From the NCBI GenBank assembly GCA_006176705.1, contig QRFJ01000305.1, positions 1 to 64,000 on the forward strand: a stretch of DNA of 64,000 bases. Reading direction: 5' to 3'. The translations under genes and the position numbers were made by a program. This stretch comes from Cocos nucifera. Its lineage: Eukaryota > Streptophyta > Magnoliopsida > Arecales > Arecaceae. Below the pieces are notes generated by a model. It saw only the letters and a program-made list of their open reading frames with translations. It had not been told where the DNA came from and searched no databases. Shown here piece after piece: positions 11,019-21,616 of the stretch (positions are counted from its first letter, which is position 1; every line of letters begins with the position of its first letter).

Positions 11019-11254
11019 AATTGATGTCAGGGAGGTACCAGGATCCAACAAGTGGTATCAAAGCCTGGTTGTGCATAGAGGAAGAAGATCAGATTTCAGT
11101 AGAGATCAACAGTAAGGTTTAGATCTAAAGGCTTTCTCCAGGCTTCATGAGAAAAAAAATAGATCACAGAGCTATTGTACACATCCCTAGTCAAGGTATT
11201 TTTTTAGATCCACCCGTTTGCTATTTTTGATTCATACGATCATGGAGAACAGTA
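11019..11254 (+). repeat. Second copy of Cop4 primer site, leader and gag start
   Basis: It repeats 8803-9038: second primer site TGGTATCAAAGCC (11053-11065), leader, and gag start ATGGAGAACAGT (11242-11253). Homology then stops abruptly. An LTR followed again by leader implies a tandem LTR-internal-LTR-internal copy, or a second element inserted in the same place, later cut back by deletion. Confidence 0.65.
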
Positions 11255-13998
11255 ACCCAAAGTTCGTCCAACTATTTTTCTACTTTGAAACTATTATATT
11301 TTTAAGCATTATCCTTCTGTGAATGACTGGTGGTGCTTTTCACCCTAGTTTGGCAAGAAAGGATTGTTGAAAGGCACTCCTTCTATCCATAATTGGAAGG
11401 AGAGGTTTTTCTTTGTATCCTATCTGACTTTAGAGTTGGGACTTCCTCCCTAGGGTTTGCTTAGAGAATCAGTTTGTTGAGCTCCTAATTTAGTGTGGGA
11501 CGACCTCGATTCTGCCAATAAACTCAGGGACTACTGAGATCCTCCCCTATCTGAACTTCTAAAGCATTAGATCTTGCTCAATATGGGCCTCAGTTCTTTC
11601 AACCCTACTGGTATATCACTATACTTCAAAAAAAAAATTATTTTTTGATCATTCTCTCTTCTTTTTGTTGCATGAATGGATGCTCAAGTAGTTGAGATGC
11701 TTGCTAAGGGGCTGCTGGCACACAAGAGAAAAGGAAAGGCTCCCCGTGAGGCTTCAAAGAGGGTGAGGGTTGATACCCTGAGCTTTGTAGCTCCTACTGA
11801 TGTCACTGTTGCTTTCAAGGTTCCTGGTGATGTCGAGGTTGTTCCGGTTGCCAAGGTGGGTGCAACAGATGGGGCTGCAGTGCCCCCCACATGCTCGGGC
11901 CCTCTTGCCGACATTGAAGTTTCGAAGCTTCACGTGAGAGGAGCGAAGAAAGAGAAAAGGATGAAGAAATAAAAGTCAGTTATGATAAAATTTTAGCGTA
12001 AAGCTCACCCCGTTAAGTCCAACAACGGCGATGAGGACTCGAAAGAAAATCCATTCTATAATCGGGACATCATCAGGAATCTAGTTGACAAGTTTGCCTA
12101 ATCCGAGGTGGTGGACAAGATCACTAACTTCAATTATGAGTAGTACACTTGGAATTCCCTCGGAGCCTTCCTCAAGGTAGCTACTTTGTCCCTTCTTTCT
12201 TTCCCTTTTTTACATGCATGTGTACACCTAACTTAGGTTACTTCTTGCAATCGGATCACCAGTTGCTTGCTCATATCAAGTTGAAGTCAGCTACCTCCAG
12301 AAAGAGAGAGCCGCCAAGGTCAATCATCTTATGAGGGAGAAGGCCAGCGAGATCGAAGCTTTTCAAGAGGCACTCAAAAAAGAATAGCAAACATTGGCAG
12401 AACTGAAGGCCACCCTAGCCTTACAAGAAGAGAGGAGGAGGAAGGTTGAAGCCGAGATTACCGATTTGAAGGGACATGTCTCGAGACAGGTCTTGAAGGC
12501 AAAAGCACAGGTGAGTAAGGAGTTCAAAGTCTCCTCTAAGATGAGGGAGCTAAATGTCAAGTTTGGCCAGGAGGTCTTCATCAAGGGGTTCGAGCTTTGC
12601 AAGGGCAAGATAGCTAGCAAGTTCCCAGAGCTCGACCATGACTTTCTTATTGAAGGTGCTCCTAGAGAAGAAGCGGGACAATCTGCCACTGTAACCAATC
12701 TTCCCCCAACCGAGCCTGCCATTAAAGAGCCAAGGCCAACCAACATGGCATCAAACTCTTTGACTACCTCTCTAGAGGTCTGAGACCTCTCAATTTATAT
12801 TTTTTCTTTTTACTTGTTCCCTTTTCTATACTTAAAAATTATTTTGATCAATGAAGACAAGTTTATTTTGAGAATGAATTTCTTTCTTCTGTGAAATCTA
12901 TGTGGTGATACTTTCATGCTCTAAGTGTAGTCTCCTGTTGAAAATGACCCTCTTCCTCAGGGTGTTTTCCTGAAGGCCCACATAAAGAGCTTAAGAAGGG
13001 AGGTTCATCATCTTAAGAAAAAGTTGGAGAAGACTGAAGACGAGCTCAAGAAATCAAAAAAGAACTATGCCGATGCCACCACTAAAATTAACCACTTGCA
13101 TCAATCATCTAGAAAACTATTCAAAAAATATAATACCAAGAAGTTCCACTTGAATAAGGAGCTCAAGGAGGTTAAGAAGTGTGTAAGTGAGAAGTCTTGG
13201 ACTTTAACAGCTAAAGCTTGCTCCCTTGAAGTTGAACTCAATGCAGCAAAGAAAAAAATTTGATTATTGGAGGGAGGCTTGGTGCGGTCTACTAGCTAAG
13301 AGGAGTCCGATTGGGATTGGTCCAAGAGATTCTCAGAACTTCAAAGTCAACTTTACACTACCGAAGTTTCATACAAGAGTTACAAGCTCGATTGGAGTAA
13401 TGAAATCATCGATCTTCGACAGCAACTTCAAAAAATAGATGAAAAGATAGCTGGTCTTAAAAGGTAGTTGGAAGAGAGGGTGGAGGCTAGCTCGAATAGA
13501 GAATCAAATAAACTTCTTTTCTTAAGGAATTCTTTCGAGACCTTGTCAACGACATTCGAAAAAGAATTGGCTGAGCTTCAATAGCTGAAGATCCAATTGA
13601 CTTATGAGCGACAAGCTATTAAGGATGCAGAGGCTGAGTCAGAGGTTCTAAAAAGACAGTTACAGAAGTTTAAAGATAATTACCAGTGGACTGATAAGTT
13701 ATTTATAGAGAGCCTATTGAAAAGGAAGAAACTTGAAGAAGAGATTACTAGCTTGAAGCAATCTTTTGCGATGGTAGGGGTCAGTAGTTCGAAGTTCGAA
13801 GAATCAGGTCCCTCTTAGGACTTCGTCCATTTTATCATTTTTGTACATGGTCTTATAGACCTTTATTTTGTAATGAACTTCAATTTTAATAGAATAATTC
13901 AATTGTCTCTTTGACTTGCATGGATTTGATGTCTATTGATTTTTTCATTTTTTTTTACCTCATCTTTTAACAAAATAATCGTCGAAAAATGCCTTCTT

Positions 13999-14880
13999 CT
14001 TGTCTTAGGTAACCGTAGATCTTTATTCATGTTAGGACGAGGTTCTCCTATTGTTCCCGATATGGTTGGAATTTTTTCTTGTCAAGATGAGATCCTCCAC
14101 CTATTTCTAATGGGATTGGCCTTTACCTTTATTAGGGCATGGCCCTCCTCCTGTCCCTAATAAAGTCATTGGGGCATAAAAGGATCGTTGAAAGGATCTC
14201 TCTCCTCCTCCTATCTTAAATAATCAGAGATCTTCATCCATGTTAGGATGAGCTTCTCTTTCTATTCCTGACATGATTAGCCTTTGCCTTATCCTCTTGT
14301 CAGGATGAGGTCCTCCTCTTGTTCTTGATGAGGTTGGTCTTTATCTTTATTAGGACGATGTCCTCCTCCTATCCCTAACAAAGTAATTGGGGCATAAAAA
14401 GATCATTGAAAAGGCCCCTCTCCCCCTCCTATCTTAAATAACTTGAATCTTCATCAGTCAGACGCTTCTCCTCTGTTCCTAACTGGTACGACCTTTATCG
14501 TTCTCTGTTAGGACTAGTTCTCCTTCTATTCCTGAGGATGGCCTTACCTTTTTATGTGAAGTCTTCTCTACTTAACAAAAGTCATTATGGACACAAAAGG
14601 GCATTGAAAAGGCCTCTTCCCTCCTTATTAATTTAATAAGTTTAAGGCATCTCCATATCAGGATGAGGTTCTTCTCCTGTTTTGACATGATTGATCTTTG
14701 CCTGTATTCCTTCAGGTGAGACCTATCTGTTCTATGGAGTGCCTTTATATTTTAGATGGTCTCCTCTTTTCCTAAAAAGTATTGGAGTATAAAGCTCATC
14801 AAAGCCTCTTCCCTCCTCCTATCTTAAATAACCAAAGGTCTTCATCTTTGTTTAAGGATGAAGTTCAGTTAAGTCATTTT
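13999..14880 (-). repeat. Tandem array of about 200-bp units in the Tat-G 3' untranslated region
   Basis: Four to five imperfect units with a period of about 200-218 bp. Anchors: GGGGCATAAAA or decayed forms at 14171, 14389, about 14588 and about 14786; CTTCATCCATGTTAGGATGAG-like segments at about 14020, 14230, 14440, 14650 and 14840. The array lies between the end of integrase and the 3' end of the antisense gene. Reading frames inside it (such as 13936-14160) are repeat artefacts. Arrays at this position are known in Tat-lineage elements and can seed satellite DNA. Confidence 0.75.
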
Positions 14881-14954
14881 TTGCCATCATATAACTCTGT
14901 GGCAAAGAACAAGGGTATTGAAAATAAGAAAATTTTATTGAGGCAAGATTATTG

Positions 14955-16170
14955 ATTATACATTCTCAAGTTTTTTGAGTTCCAAGGTCACAGGAGTACT
15001 AGCCCTCTGAGCTCCTTCAGATAGTATGTCCTTGATCGAACTATTTCCACGACTTCATAGGAGCCTTCCCAATTTGAGATGAGCTTTTCTTGGTTTTAAG
15101 ATTGCGAAACATCCACCCACCAAAGCACTAGATCTCTTACTTTGAATGTTTTACTTCGGATCCTGGAGTTATAGTAACGGGCTATTCTTTGCTTATAAGC
15201 TACCATATGGCTTTGAGCTTTCTCTCACTTTTCTTCTAATAGATTGAGATTTGCTTTGAGATCCTATGAATTACTTTCTTTATTAAAAGCCTCAACCCGT
15301 GCTGAAGGAAGCTAGAGTTTGACTAGCATAACTACCTCTATCTCAAAGGCTAGTGCAAAGGGGGTATCTCTAGTAGGTAATCTTTAGGTAGTTCGATAAG
15401 CCTAGAGCACGTGATAGAGTTCATCTATCCATATGCCCTTTGCCCTCTCAAGTCTTGCCTTTATCCTTTGAAGCAAAGTTCTATTGGTTACTTCTACCTC
15501 ACCATTCACTTGTGGATGAGATACTGATGTGAAATGGTGAGATATGTTCAGATCTTTGCAGAACTCAGCAAACTTTGCATCTACAAACTGATGCCCATTA
15601 TCAGTGATTAGTGTTCGAGGTAGACCAAACCTGCAAACAATTGACTTTTAGATGAAGTCCTACACTTTGACTTTAGGGATCTTCGCTAGAGGTTCAGCCT
15701 TAACCCACTAAGTGAAATAATCTATGACCACCAGTAGGAACTTTCGTTCTCCAGATGCCATGGAGAAAGATCCAAGTATATCCATCCCCTATTATGCAAA
15801 TGGCCAAGGGGTGCCCAATGATGTGAGCTATGAAGCTGGCTGTCTCTGAATATTTGTATTTCTCTGACATCTATCATATTTTCTCACATAATCCATCGCA
15901 TCTTGGTGCATTGTTTGCCAATACTATCCCTGATGGAGTAACTTATATGATAAGGATCTCACCCTCAGATAATTTTCGTAAATTTTTTCGTAAACTTCTC
16001 TCAAGGCATAGTTAGCTTCTGAAGGTCCGAGACATTTGAAGAGTGGTAAGGAGTACGACCTCATGTATAGCTTTTTTTTATATAAAATGTAGTGGAAAGT
16101 TTGATTTCTTAACTTCCAAGCTTTCTTATGGTCTTTGGAAAGAATTCCACCTTTGAGATAAGCAATCAAT
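14955..16170 (-). pseudogene. Tat-G integrase domain
   Basis: Read on the minus strand from about 16170: LIAYLKGGILSKDHKKAWKL and a decayed zinc-binding region with YDRCQRN. The catalytic core follows: GMDILGSF (first Asp), GLPRTLITDNGHQF (second Asp, about 15585-15625) and HPQVNGEVEVTNR (Glu). A C-terminal part reads VRDLVLWWVDVSQS and ELRGLVLL. No chromodomain is seen, in keeping with the Tat group. At least eight in-frame stops are present. This enzyme would insert the cDNA into the genome; this copy cannot. Confidence 0.8.
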
Positions 16171-17239
16171 GGATCGATCTAGCTGGACTCATGATCAACT
16201 TGCATTATTGCTTAGGGCTCTTCTGAACTTGGGTGCTGTAGGACTTCAAAAAGGACTTCTTTTGGCAGTTCATTTAGGGCTAAGGTGGCTAGCTTAGAGA
16301 GAAGGTCAGCTCTAGTGTTGTCCACCTTGGGGATTCGCTGATATCAAAATTACTAAAGGCTGAGATCAAGCTTCTTATCTTTCTCAAGTACTTCTTCATG
16401 CTTTCCTCCCGAGCTTCATAATTATCACTCACTTGCCCTACAACTAATTGAGAGTCACTGTAAACCTTTAGATGTTCTACTTTCAATTCTTTGGCAATTT
16501 TTAATCCTGCAAGCAGGGCTTCATACTCTACTCCATTATTGGTGGTGGGAAAGTCAAAGCGTAATGCATACTCTGCTACAACTCCTTTCGGATTAATGAG
16601 AATCAAGTCCGCATCTGCTCTAGAAGCATTAAATGAACCATCCACATACAATGCCCAGAAGTCTTTAGGGAGATCAGCCCTCTCTTCAAAGGAGGCAGGG
16701 ATACAAACTTCTTGGTGCTCTGATTCAATCTCCTCTAGAATAGTGTACTCTACTATAAAATCGGCTAGTATTTGAGTTTTAATAATGGCCGAGGTTGAAA
16801 ATGAATGTCAAACTCAGTTAACTTGATCACCCACTTTGCTATTCTTCCTAAGGCGTTGGGCCAATGTAGGACTACCTTAATGGGTTGATCAGTGAGAAGA
16901 GTGATTGTGTATCCCTAGAAATAAGGTCAGAGCTTTTTGGCTATAATCAATAGGGCATAAGTTAGTTTTTCTAATTTGGTGTACCTTATTTCTGCGTCCC
17001 TTAGGACATTGCTTATATAGTAGATTGGCTTTTAAACTTTCATATCTTCTCTAACCAGGATGGCTCCAATAGTTACTGGAGACACAGCGAGATATAAGAA
17101 TAGCTCTTCTCCAAGTTTGGGCTTGGCTAGGAGCAGAGATGAACTAAGATAGTTCATCAATTCTTCAAAGGCCTGTTGGCATTCAGGAGTCTAGTTGAAA
17201 TTCTTAGGCTATTTTAGGACTTCAAAGAAGGGCATGCAA
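16171..17239 (-). pseudogene. Tat-G RNase H plus second (archaeal-type) RNase H
   Basis: The first RNase H follows the reverse transcriptase on the minus strand, with FLVSPVTIGAILVREDMK and TDQPIKVVLHWPNALGRIAKW. The second domain is open over 120 codons (16651-16289) with the catalytic signatures YVDGSFNASRADADL, TTNNGVEYEALLAGL and KVYSDSQLVVGQV, supplying Asp, Glu and Asp. Two RNase H domains in series are diagnostic of Tat elements, where the extra domain resembles archaeal/plant RNase HI. Upstream and downstream stops show it is no longer part of an intact polyprotein. Confidence 0.83.
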
Positions 17240-17900
17240 TGTTTTGCCGACCGTTAAACGAAGCAATTCAGGGATGCTACCTTGCCTATGAGGTGTTGAA
17301 TTATTTTCAGGATGGTCATCTCTTGGATGGCTTTGATTTTTTTGGGTTGGCTTTGAAGCCACGCCTTGACACCATGAATCCCAAGAACTTCCTTAAGGTT
17401 ACTCCAAAAGCACATTTCGTAGGGTTCAGCTTCATCTTGTACTTTTGAAGGATGCTGAAAGTCTTTTCAAGATCGGTAATATAACTTGGAGAAGATCGGC
17501 TTTTGACCAACATGTCATCTATATAGACCTCCATGTTGCAGTTGATCTGCTCCTTGACGATCTTATTTACCAACCACTGATAAGTTGCACCTACATTTTT
17601 AAGCCTAAAGGGCATGATCGTATAACAGTAACGACCACGATCAGTAATAAAAGCAGTCTTCTCCTCATCCTCTAGTGCCATTCAGATTTGGTTATAGCCA
17701 AAGAAGGCATCCATGAAGGTGAGGAGTTCATGGCCTAAAGTTACATCCAGTAGTTGGTGAATTCTGGATAGGGGGTAGTTGTCTTTTAGGCAAGCTTTGT
17801 TTAAGTTTGTGAAGTCTATGGACATCCTCCACTTACCATTTATCTTTTTGATGAGAACGATATTTGCAATCTAGTCCGGATAGAGTACTTCATGAATGAA
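17240..17900 (-). pseudogene. Tat-G reverse transcriptase
   Basis: On the minus strand the domain runs from about KLLKVGFIHEVLYPD through KINGKWRMSIDFTNLNKAC, then MALEDEEKTAFITDRGRYCY, to the catalytic box YIDDMLVKS (YIDD at 17514-17525) and FLGFMVSRRGF. These are the standard Ty3/gypsy motifs and the catalytic Asp pair is intact. The longest open piece is 17681-17316; stops occur at the start of the domain and just before MALEDEEKT. It copies element RNA into DNA in cytoplasmic particles in intact relatives. Confidence 0.85.
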
Positions 17901-18199
17901 TCCTACTTTGAGGAGCTTGTCAACCTCATCCACAATAGCTTTCTACCTCTCAGGTGCAAACCTATGCTTTTTCTACTTTACTGGCCGATGTTCACGGTCC
18001 ACACCCAAGCGATGCTCCATTACTTCTGCATCAATCTCAGGCATATCCATAGGCACCCAAGCAAAAACATCTGCATTCTTTTGTAAGAAAGTGACGAGCT
18101 ACTTTTTGATGTCTCCTTTTAAAGTGGAGCCGATCTTCATAGTGTGTTCCTTATTCGCATCATCCAAAGGGATCTCTACAAGATCGTTGATGGGTTTCC

Positions 18200-18950
18200 C
18201 TCTTTCTATAGATAGATCATCAGGGGCATCAAGCCCATCCACTAGATAACGGTTTGCTTGTCTTCCTTCCTATAAGGCAATATTATAATAATGCCAAGCT
18301 AGTACCTGGTCTCCTCTAACTTTTTCGACTTTGTGCCTTGTTGGAAACTTTATTTTTAGGTAACAAGTGGAAACTACAGCCTGTAGTGCATTCAAACTAG
18401 GTCAGTCAAGGATTGCATTATAGGCAGATGGCGCCTTCACCACTAAGAAATCGACCTGGGCTGTAGATTATCTTGGCCTCTATCCTACTACCACTAATAA
18501 TATTGTTATTCCTTCCACTAATATTGCATCACCTATAAATCCCACTAATGGAGAATTCATCGATCCCATTCTGCTATCAGATATAGATATTTTAGAGAAA
18601 GCATCATAAAATAAGACATCAGCAGAGCTTTCATTATTAATTAAAATATGGTGTACATCATAATCAGCAATATCTAAAGTGACTACAACTGCATTATTTT
18701 GTAAAAGTTGAACTTCCTAGGCATCATCTTCAGTGAAAGAGATGGGCTCTTCAATCTGTTATTTCTTTGCTGGTTTTGCTGACTCACCAGTCTCCCCCGA
18801 TCGATATCTCCAAATTATGGTGTTGATAATTTCAAGGAAAGGCCGATCTCCTTATAGTTCATCTCTACGAGGTGGCTCGAGCTGCGGCAGCATTCTTAGA
18901 TGATCTTCTCTTCTCTCTGACTAGCATTTAATAAATCGATCTAGCCAACC
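18200..18950 (-). pseudogene. Tat-G protease region
   Basis: The minus strand contains ILINNESSADVLFYDAF (about 18610-18650), the position of the aspartic protease motif that normally reads DxGSSA; here the catalytic Asp is Asn and the Gly is Glu. Downstream VVKAPSAYNAIL matches the flap and C-terminal part of gypsy proteases. The region then leads into MPEIDAEVMEHRLGVDREHR before the reverse transcriptase. Loss of the catalytic residue means no polyprotein cleavage. Confidence 0.7.
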
Positions 18951-18959
18951 TCTTTTGAT

Positions 18960-20358
18960 CAGTATCTCAATCTCATCCTAAAGCTGGATACACTCTTCAG
19001 TATCATGATCGTGATCACGATGGTCGAGGCAGTATTTGTTGGGGTTGCACTTCGTCGGATGAGTCCGCATCCTCTTTAGTTTTGGTAGCTGCTTCCTTAT
19101 CTCCATTAGCACTTGGATCTTTGAGGCATTCAAGGAAGCATAGTTGTTGAATCTCCTAAAGAGGAGTTTCATCGGGCTCTTCAATCCAGACTTCCCTACC
19201 GACAAGCTCGAGGAGGAGTTCAGGCTCGTCTGCACTCGAGAGGAGCTCGAAAGTGCAGTGAAGCTTCACTCAACTTGCTATCAAGTGTGGGCATGCTGGA
19301 TTAACCCACCTGCTGCTCTCTTGCAGCATCATCATCCTTCAATTTGAAGGCCTCCTCAGCTTGGGCATAACCTTCAACTCGGGCCAACATATCAGCAAAA
19401 TCTCTAGAGTATTTTTTTCCCATAGGATAGAAGATCATTCTTCTAATGACCATCTTTCAGTGTAGCCATGGCTATAAACTGGTCTAAGCTCCAAACCTCT
19501 AGTGCAGCAGCATTGAAATGACTGATATAAGTTCGGATGGACTCCCCTTTTTTTTGCTTTATATTAATGAGAGAGTCTGAACCTCATCTTAGGCATCGAT
19601 TGCTTATAAAATGAGTCATGAACTGATGGCTCATCTAGTCAAAAGAGAAGATTGTACCTGGCTTAAGGCTTGAGTATCAATTTTTTGCTGCTTCCTTCAA
19701 GATAGATGGAAAAGTTCGGCACAGAATAGTATCCAATGCACCATAGAGCAGCATCATCATCCAAAAGGCCTCAAAATGGTCGATCAGATTAGAAGTCTCG
19801 TCATAACTCTTGAACTAGGGGAGCTTGAAGTTCGACAGGATGGGCTCCTACATGATCTTAGCAGAAAGGGAGGATCGGTGTACATATCATCATGGTGGGT
19901 CGGGATGGCATTGCGGAGCTCCTCAATCTACTGGTTCATGTCCTAAAGCTTTTGATCAAGAGCATCATCTCGACAATGAAACTTAGAGGGCCACTGACTG
20001 TAGATGAAAAAAGTCTCCTCTGGAGAAGAATTATGATTGGAGCAGGAGCTCCCTGCTCTCTGCTTCCCCTTCTAGGGGGTAATGGGTCTGCTGACCTAGG
20101 TTGTCCTTCTTGGTGCCTATTCTTGAAGCTCTGATGGAGGGTTTTCTGGCTGGACTGTCATTGGAGGCTGTTGTATGGCCTACACCATTTTGGTGAGGCC
20201 TCCAACCTACTGTATTAGCAAGTTGAACTACTTCGGTCCGCCATGGCCATCGGTGGAGGAGGTTGAGGTGCCGGTGATGATGTTGAAGCAGGTGGGTCTG
20301 GCTCAGATCTAGCAATGGAGGCGATGGATGGTCGGGTGGTTGTCATTCTTGGGAGCAT
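18960..20358 (-). pseudogene. Tat-G gag
   Basis: The start is MLPRMTTTRPSIASIARS on the minus strand (ATG at 20358, second ATG at 20346), followed by a Pro/Ser-rich N-terminus (PASTSSPAPQPPPPMAMADR). The capsid-like core is scattered over several frames (about 19850-19390: HFISNRCLRR-like and GKKYSRDFADMLARVEGYAQ). A Cys/His-rich end follows: KYCLDHRDHDHDTEECIQL (18978-19035). Several stops and shifts. Frames on the plus strand (19144-19347, 19892-20134) are shadows. Gag would form the particle and bind RNA. Confidence 0.75.
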
Positions 20359-20460
20359 TTCTAAGATTGAAAAAGATCAAATGAAGATGGATCCTGAAGG
20401 ATTAAAAGAAGAAAGTAAATAATGTCGACTCAGCACTCCTTTTAGAACAAGGGCTCAAAG

Positions 20461-20480
20461 TTCCTTCCTCTAATGCCAAT
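20461..20480 (-). other. Tat-G primer-binding site
   Basis: The minus strand reads ATTGGCATTAGAGGAAGGAA just inside the 5' LTR. The TTGGCNNTAGANGAAG pattern is common in plant gypsy elements. I do not assign the tRNA. Confidence 0.6.
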
Positions 20481-21123
20481 CCTATTGGTGTGGAAATCTG
20501 TTGGGACACTGGAGGTAGTTGAAGTTGGGAAGGTGAGGCGTCGATGGGACTTGCAAAATAAAGTTCAAACCAGAGGTGGATGACTTTGGCAGGATCCTTC
20601 GATGCTCAAGTTAGTTCTCCAACCAACTAGAATGGAGTGCTCAAGAAGTAGAGAAGTAGTGACAGAAAGGAGAAGAGAGCTTAAAGAAAAATGTATCTGG
20701 AGGGTTTCTTTTATAGACGGAACGTGTAACAAACTGATGGTGACAGCCACAACCATCTAGTAGTGGGCCGTTTAGGCCATGTGGAGTTTGTTACGGGGAT
20801 GAGTTGTTGTTTCTCATAAGTTATAGGTGGTGGAAATCCCTTTGTTGGAGTTCGAACGTAGGTCGGAGACTTTAGTGTATGCAGTGGACTTATGACCAAT
20901 CGAGGTTCGTTAGGGGCAATATCTGGTGGCTTTAAGAAGTTTAGAAGCTTCCTGGGCTGCACACAAGTAGGTGTCTCCTGAATTGAGATATGAAGTTCTA
21001 CACTCCATCCTTCATAAAGTAGTTATTATGTATCAGCGATTTGACAATGTTTCTTAGGATGGCTCCCACCGATAGGCATGGTAGGGATTAAGTAGGTCTA
21101 CGACTGGAAGGAGCGCTATCAGG

Positions 21124-21327
21124 AGGAGCATGACTAGAGAAATTCATCGAGGAGCAGTGCAATTGGAGGAGTTCGTCTGAAAGGAGCGTGACTGAAAAAG
21201 TTCATCCAGAAGGAGCATGACTGAAGAAGTTCATCCAGAAGGAGCACGACTGGAGGAGTTCATCCACAAGAAGTGCCATTGGAGTAGTCTGTCCAGAAGG
21301 AGTTCATTCGGAAGAAGTTTGACAAGA
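21124..21327 (-). repeat. 29-bp tandem repeats in the Tat-G 5' LTR
   Basis: Units of the type GGAGCATGACTGAAGAAGTT plus nine bases begin at 21183, 21212, 21241, 21270 and 21299 (exact 29-bp spacing), with more diverged units at 21124 and 21150. Low-complexity purine-rich sequence on the plus strand; no coding value seen. Confidence 0.8.
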
Positions 21328-21407
21328 AAGCGCACATTTTCTGTGATACAGGAATTCAACTATCTTCAAAACTCATCACCAACCAAGGTCGAGGGGGTTG
21401 AACTTTG

Positions 21408-21616
21408 GTTCTGTCGTTCATTCCAAGTTAAGAAGCAAAGTTGGAATGAACGACAGAACCAAAAGCACCTTGATTGGCCATTCTTAACTTGGAATGAACG
21501 ACAAGGAAGATGATTTTGGTCATGTCGTTCAATTTTTAGAGTTCTGTCGTCCATTCTTCAAAACTCATTTAGATGATTTTGAGAGTTCTGTCGTCCATTC
21601 TTCAAAACTCATCTAG
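21408..21616. repeat. Scrambled patch in the Tat-G LTR made of pieces of the adjacent Cop2 LTR
   Basis: It holds a 20-bp perfect inverted repeat (GGTTCTGTCGTTCATTCCAA at 21408-21427 against 21441-21460) and a direct repeat of TTCTGTCGTCCATTCTTCAA with 44-bp period (21542 and 21586). Pieces near-identical to 22150-22373 appear partly direct (AAAGCACCTTGATTGG; GACAAGGAAGATGATTT; GTCGTTCAATTTTTAGA) and partly inverted (about 40 bp, 21575-21616 against 22150-22191). The Tat-G 3' LTR lacks most of this patch. Confidence 0.75.

Larger units (their letters stand above)
7960..11254 (+). mobile_element. Cop4: small defective Ty1/copia element, LTR-internal-LTR-leader
   Basis: Two LTR copies (7960-8802 and 10199-11018) flank 1.4 kb of internal sequence with a primer site, a decayed gag and a polypurine tract (AAGGTGGAGAT, 10188-10198), but no reverse transcriptase. 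After the second LTR the primer site, leader and first gag codons are repeated (11019-11254) and then break into Tat-G antisense-gene sequence. The element is inserted in the antisense gene; some target sequence appears lost at the right junction, because about 70 codons expected there are absent and the left flank CGGGC has no matching duplication. Confidence 0.75.
7734..13818 (+). pseudogene. Antisense gene (aORF) of Tat-G, coiled-coil protein, interrupted by Cop4
   Basis: It runs antisense to pol, as in other Tat elements. The start MSFETSWLSDSRSPSS is at 7734; the frame continues to about PKYELEFPRPSDRA (7959), where Cop4 is inserted. It resumes after 11255 with a region containing NDWWCFSP and NWKERFFFVSYLTLELGLPP, typical of the plant 'putative transposon protein' found in these antisense ORFs. 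A basic linker follows (11676-11972), then long heptad-rich coiled coils at 12283-12783, 13024-13263 and 13440-13818, rich in Glu and Lys. Many stops and shifts are present. An intron-like stretch (CTCAAG/GTAGCT near 12175 to TTGCA near 12250) suggests splicing. Segments ending at 12783 and 13818 are each followed by T-rich, AATGAA-containing 3'-UTR-like sequence, so there may be two genes or a terminal exon. The function of this protein is not known. Confidence 0.7.

Noticed and set aside
11684..11914. Minus-strand ORF opposite 11676-11972
   Set aside because: The plus strand belongs to the antisense gene with recognisable neighbours; this frame is a shadow.
21124..21327. CRISPR-like array
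   Set aside because: Units are contiguous with no unique spacers, and the genome is a plant; this is a tandem repeat inside an LTR.
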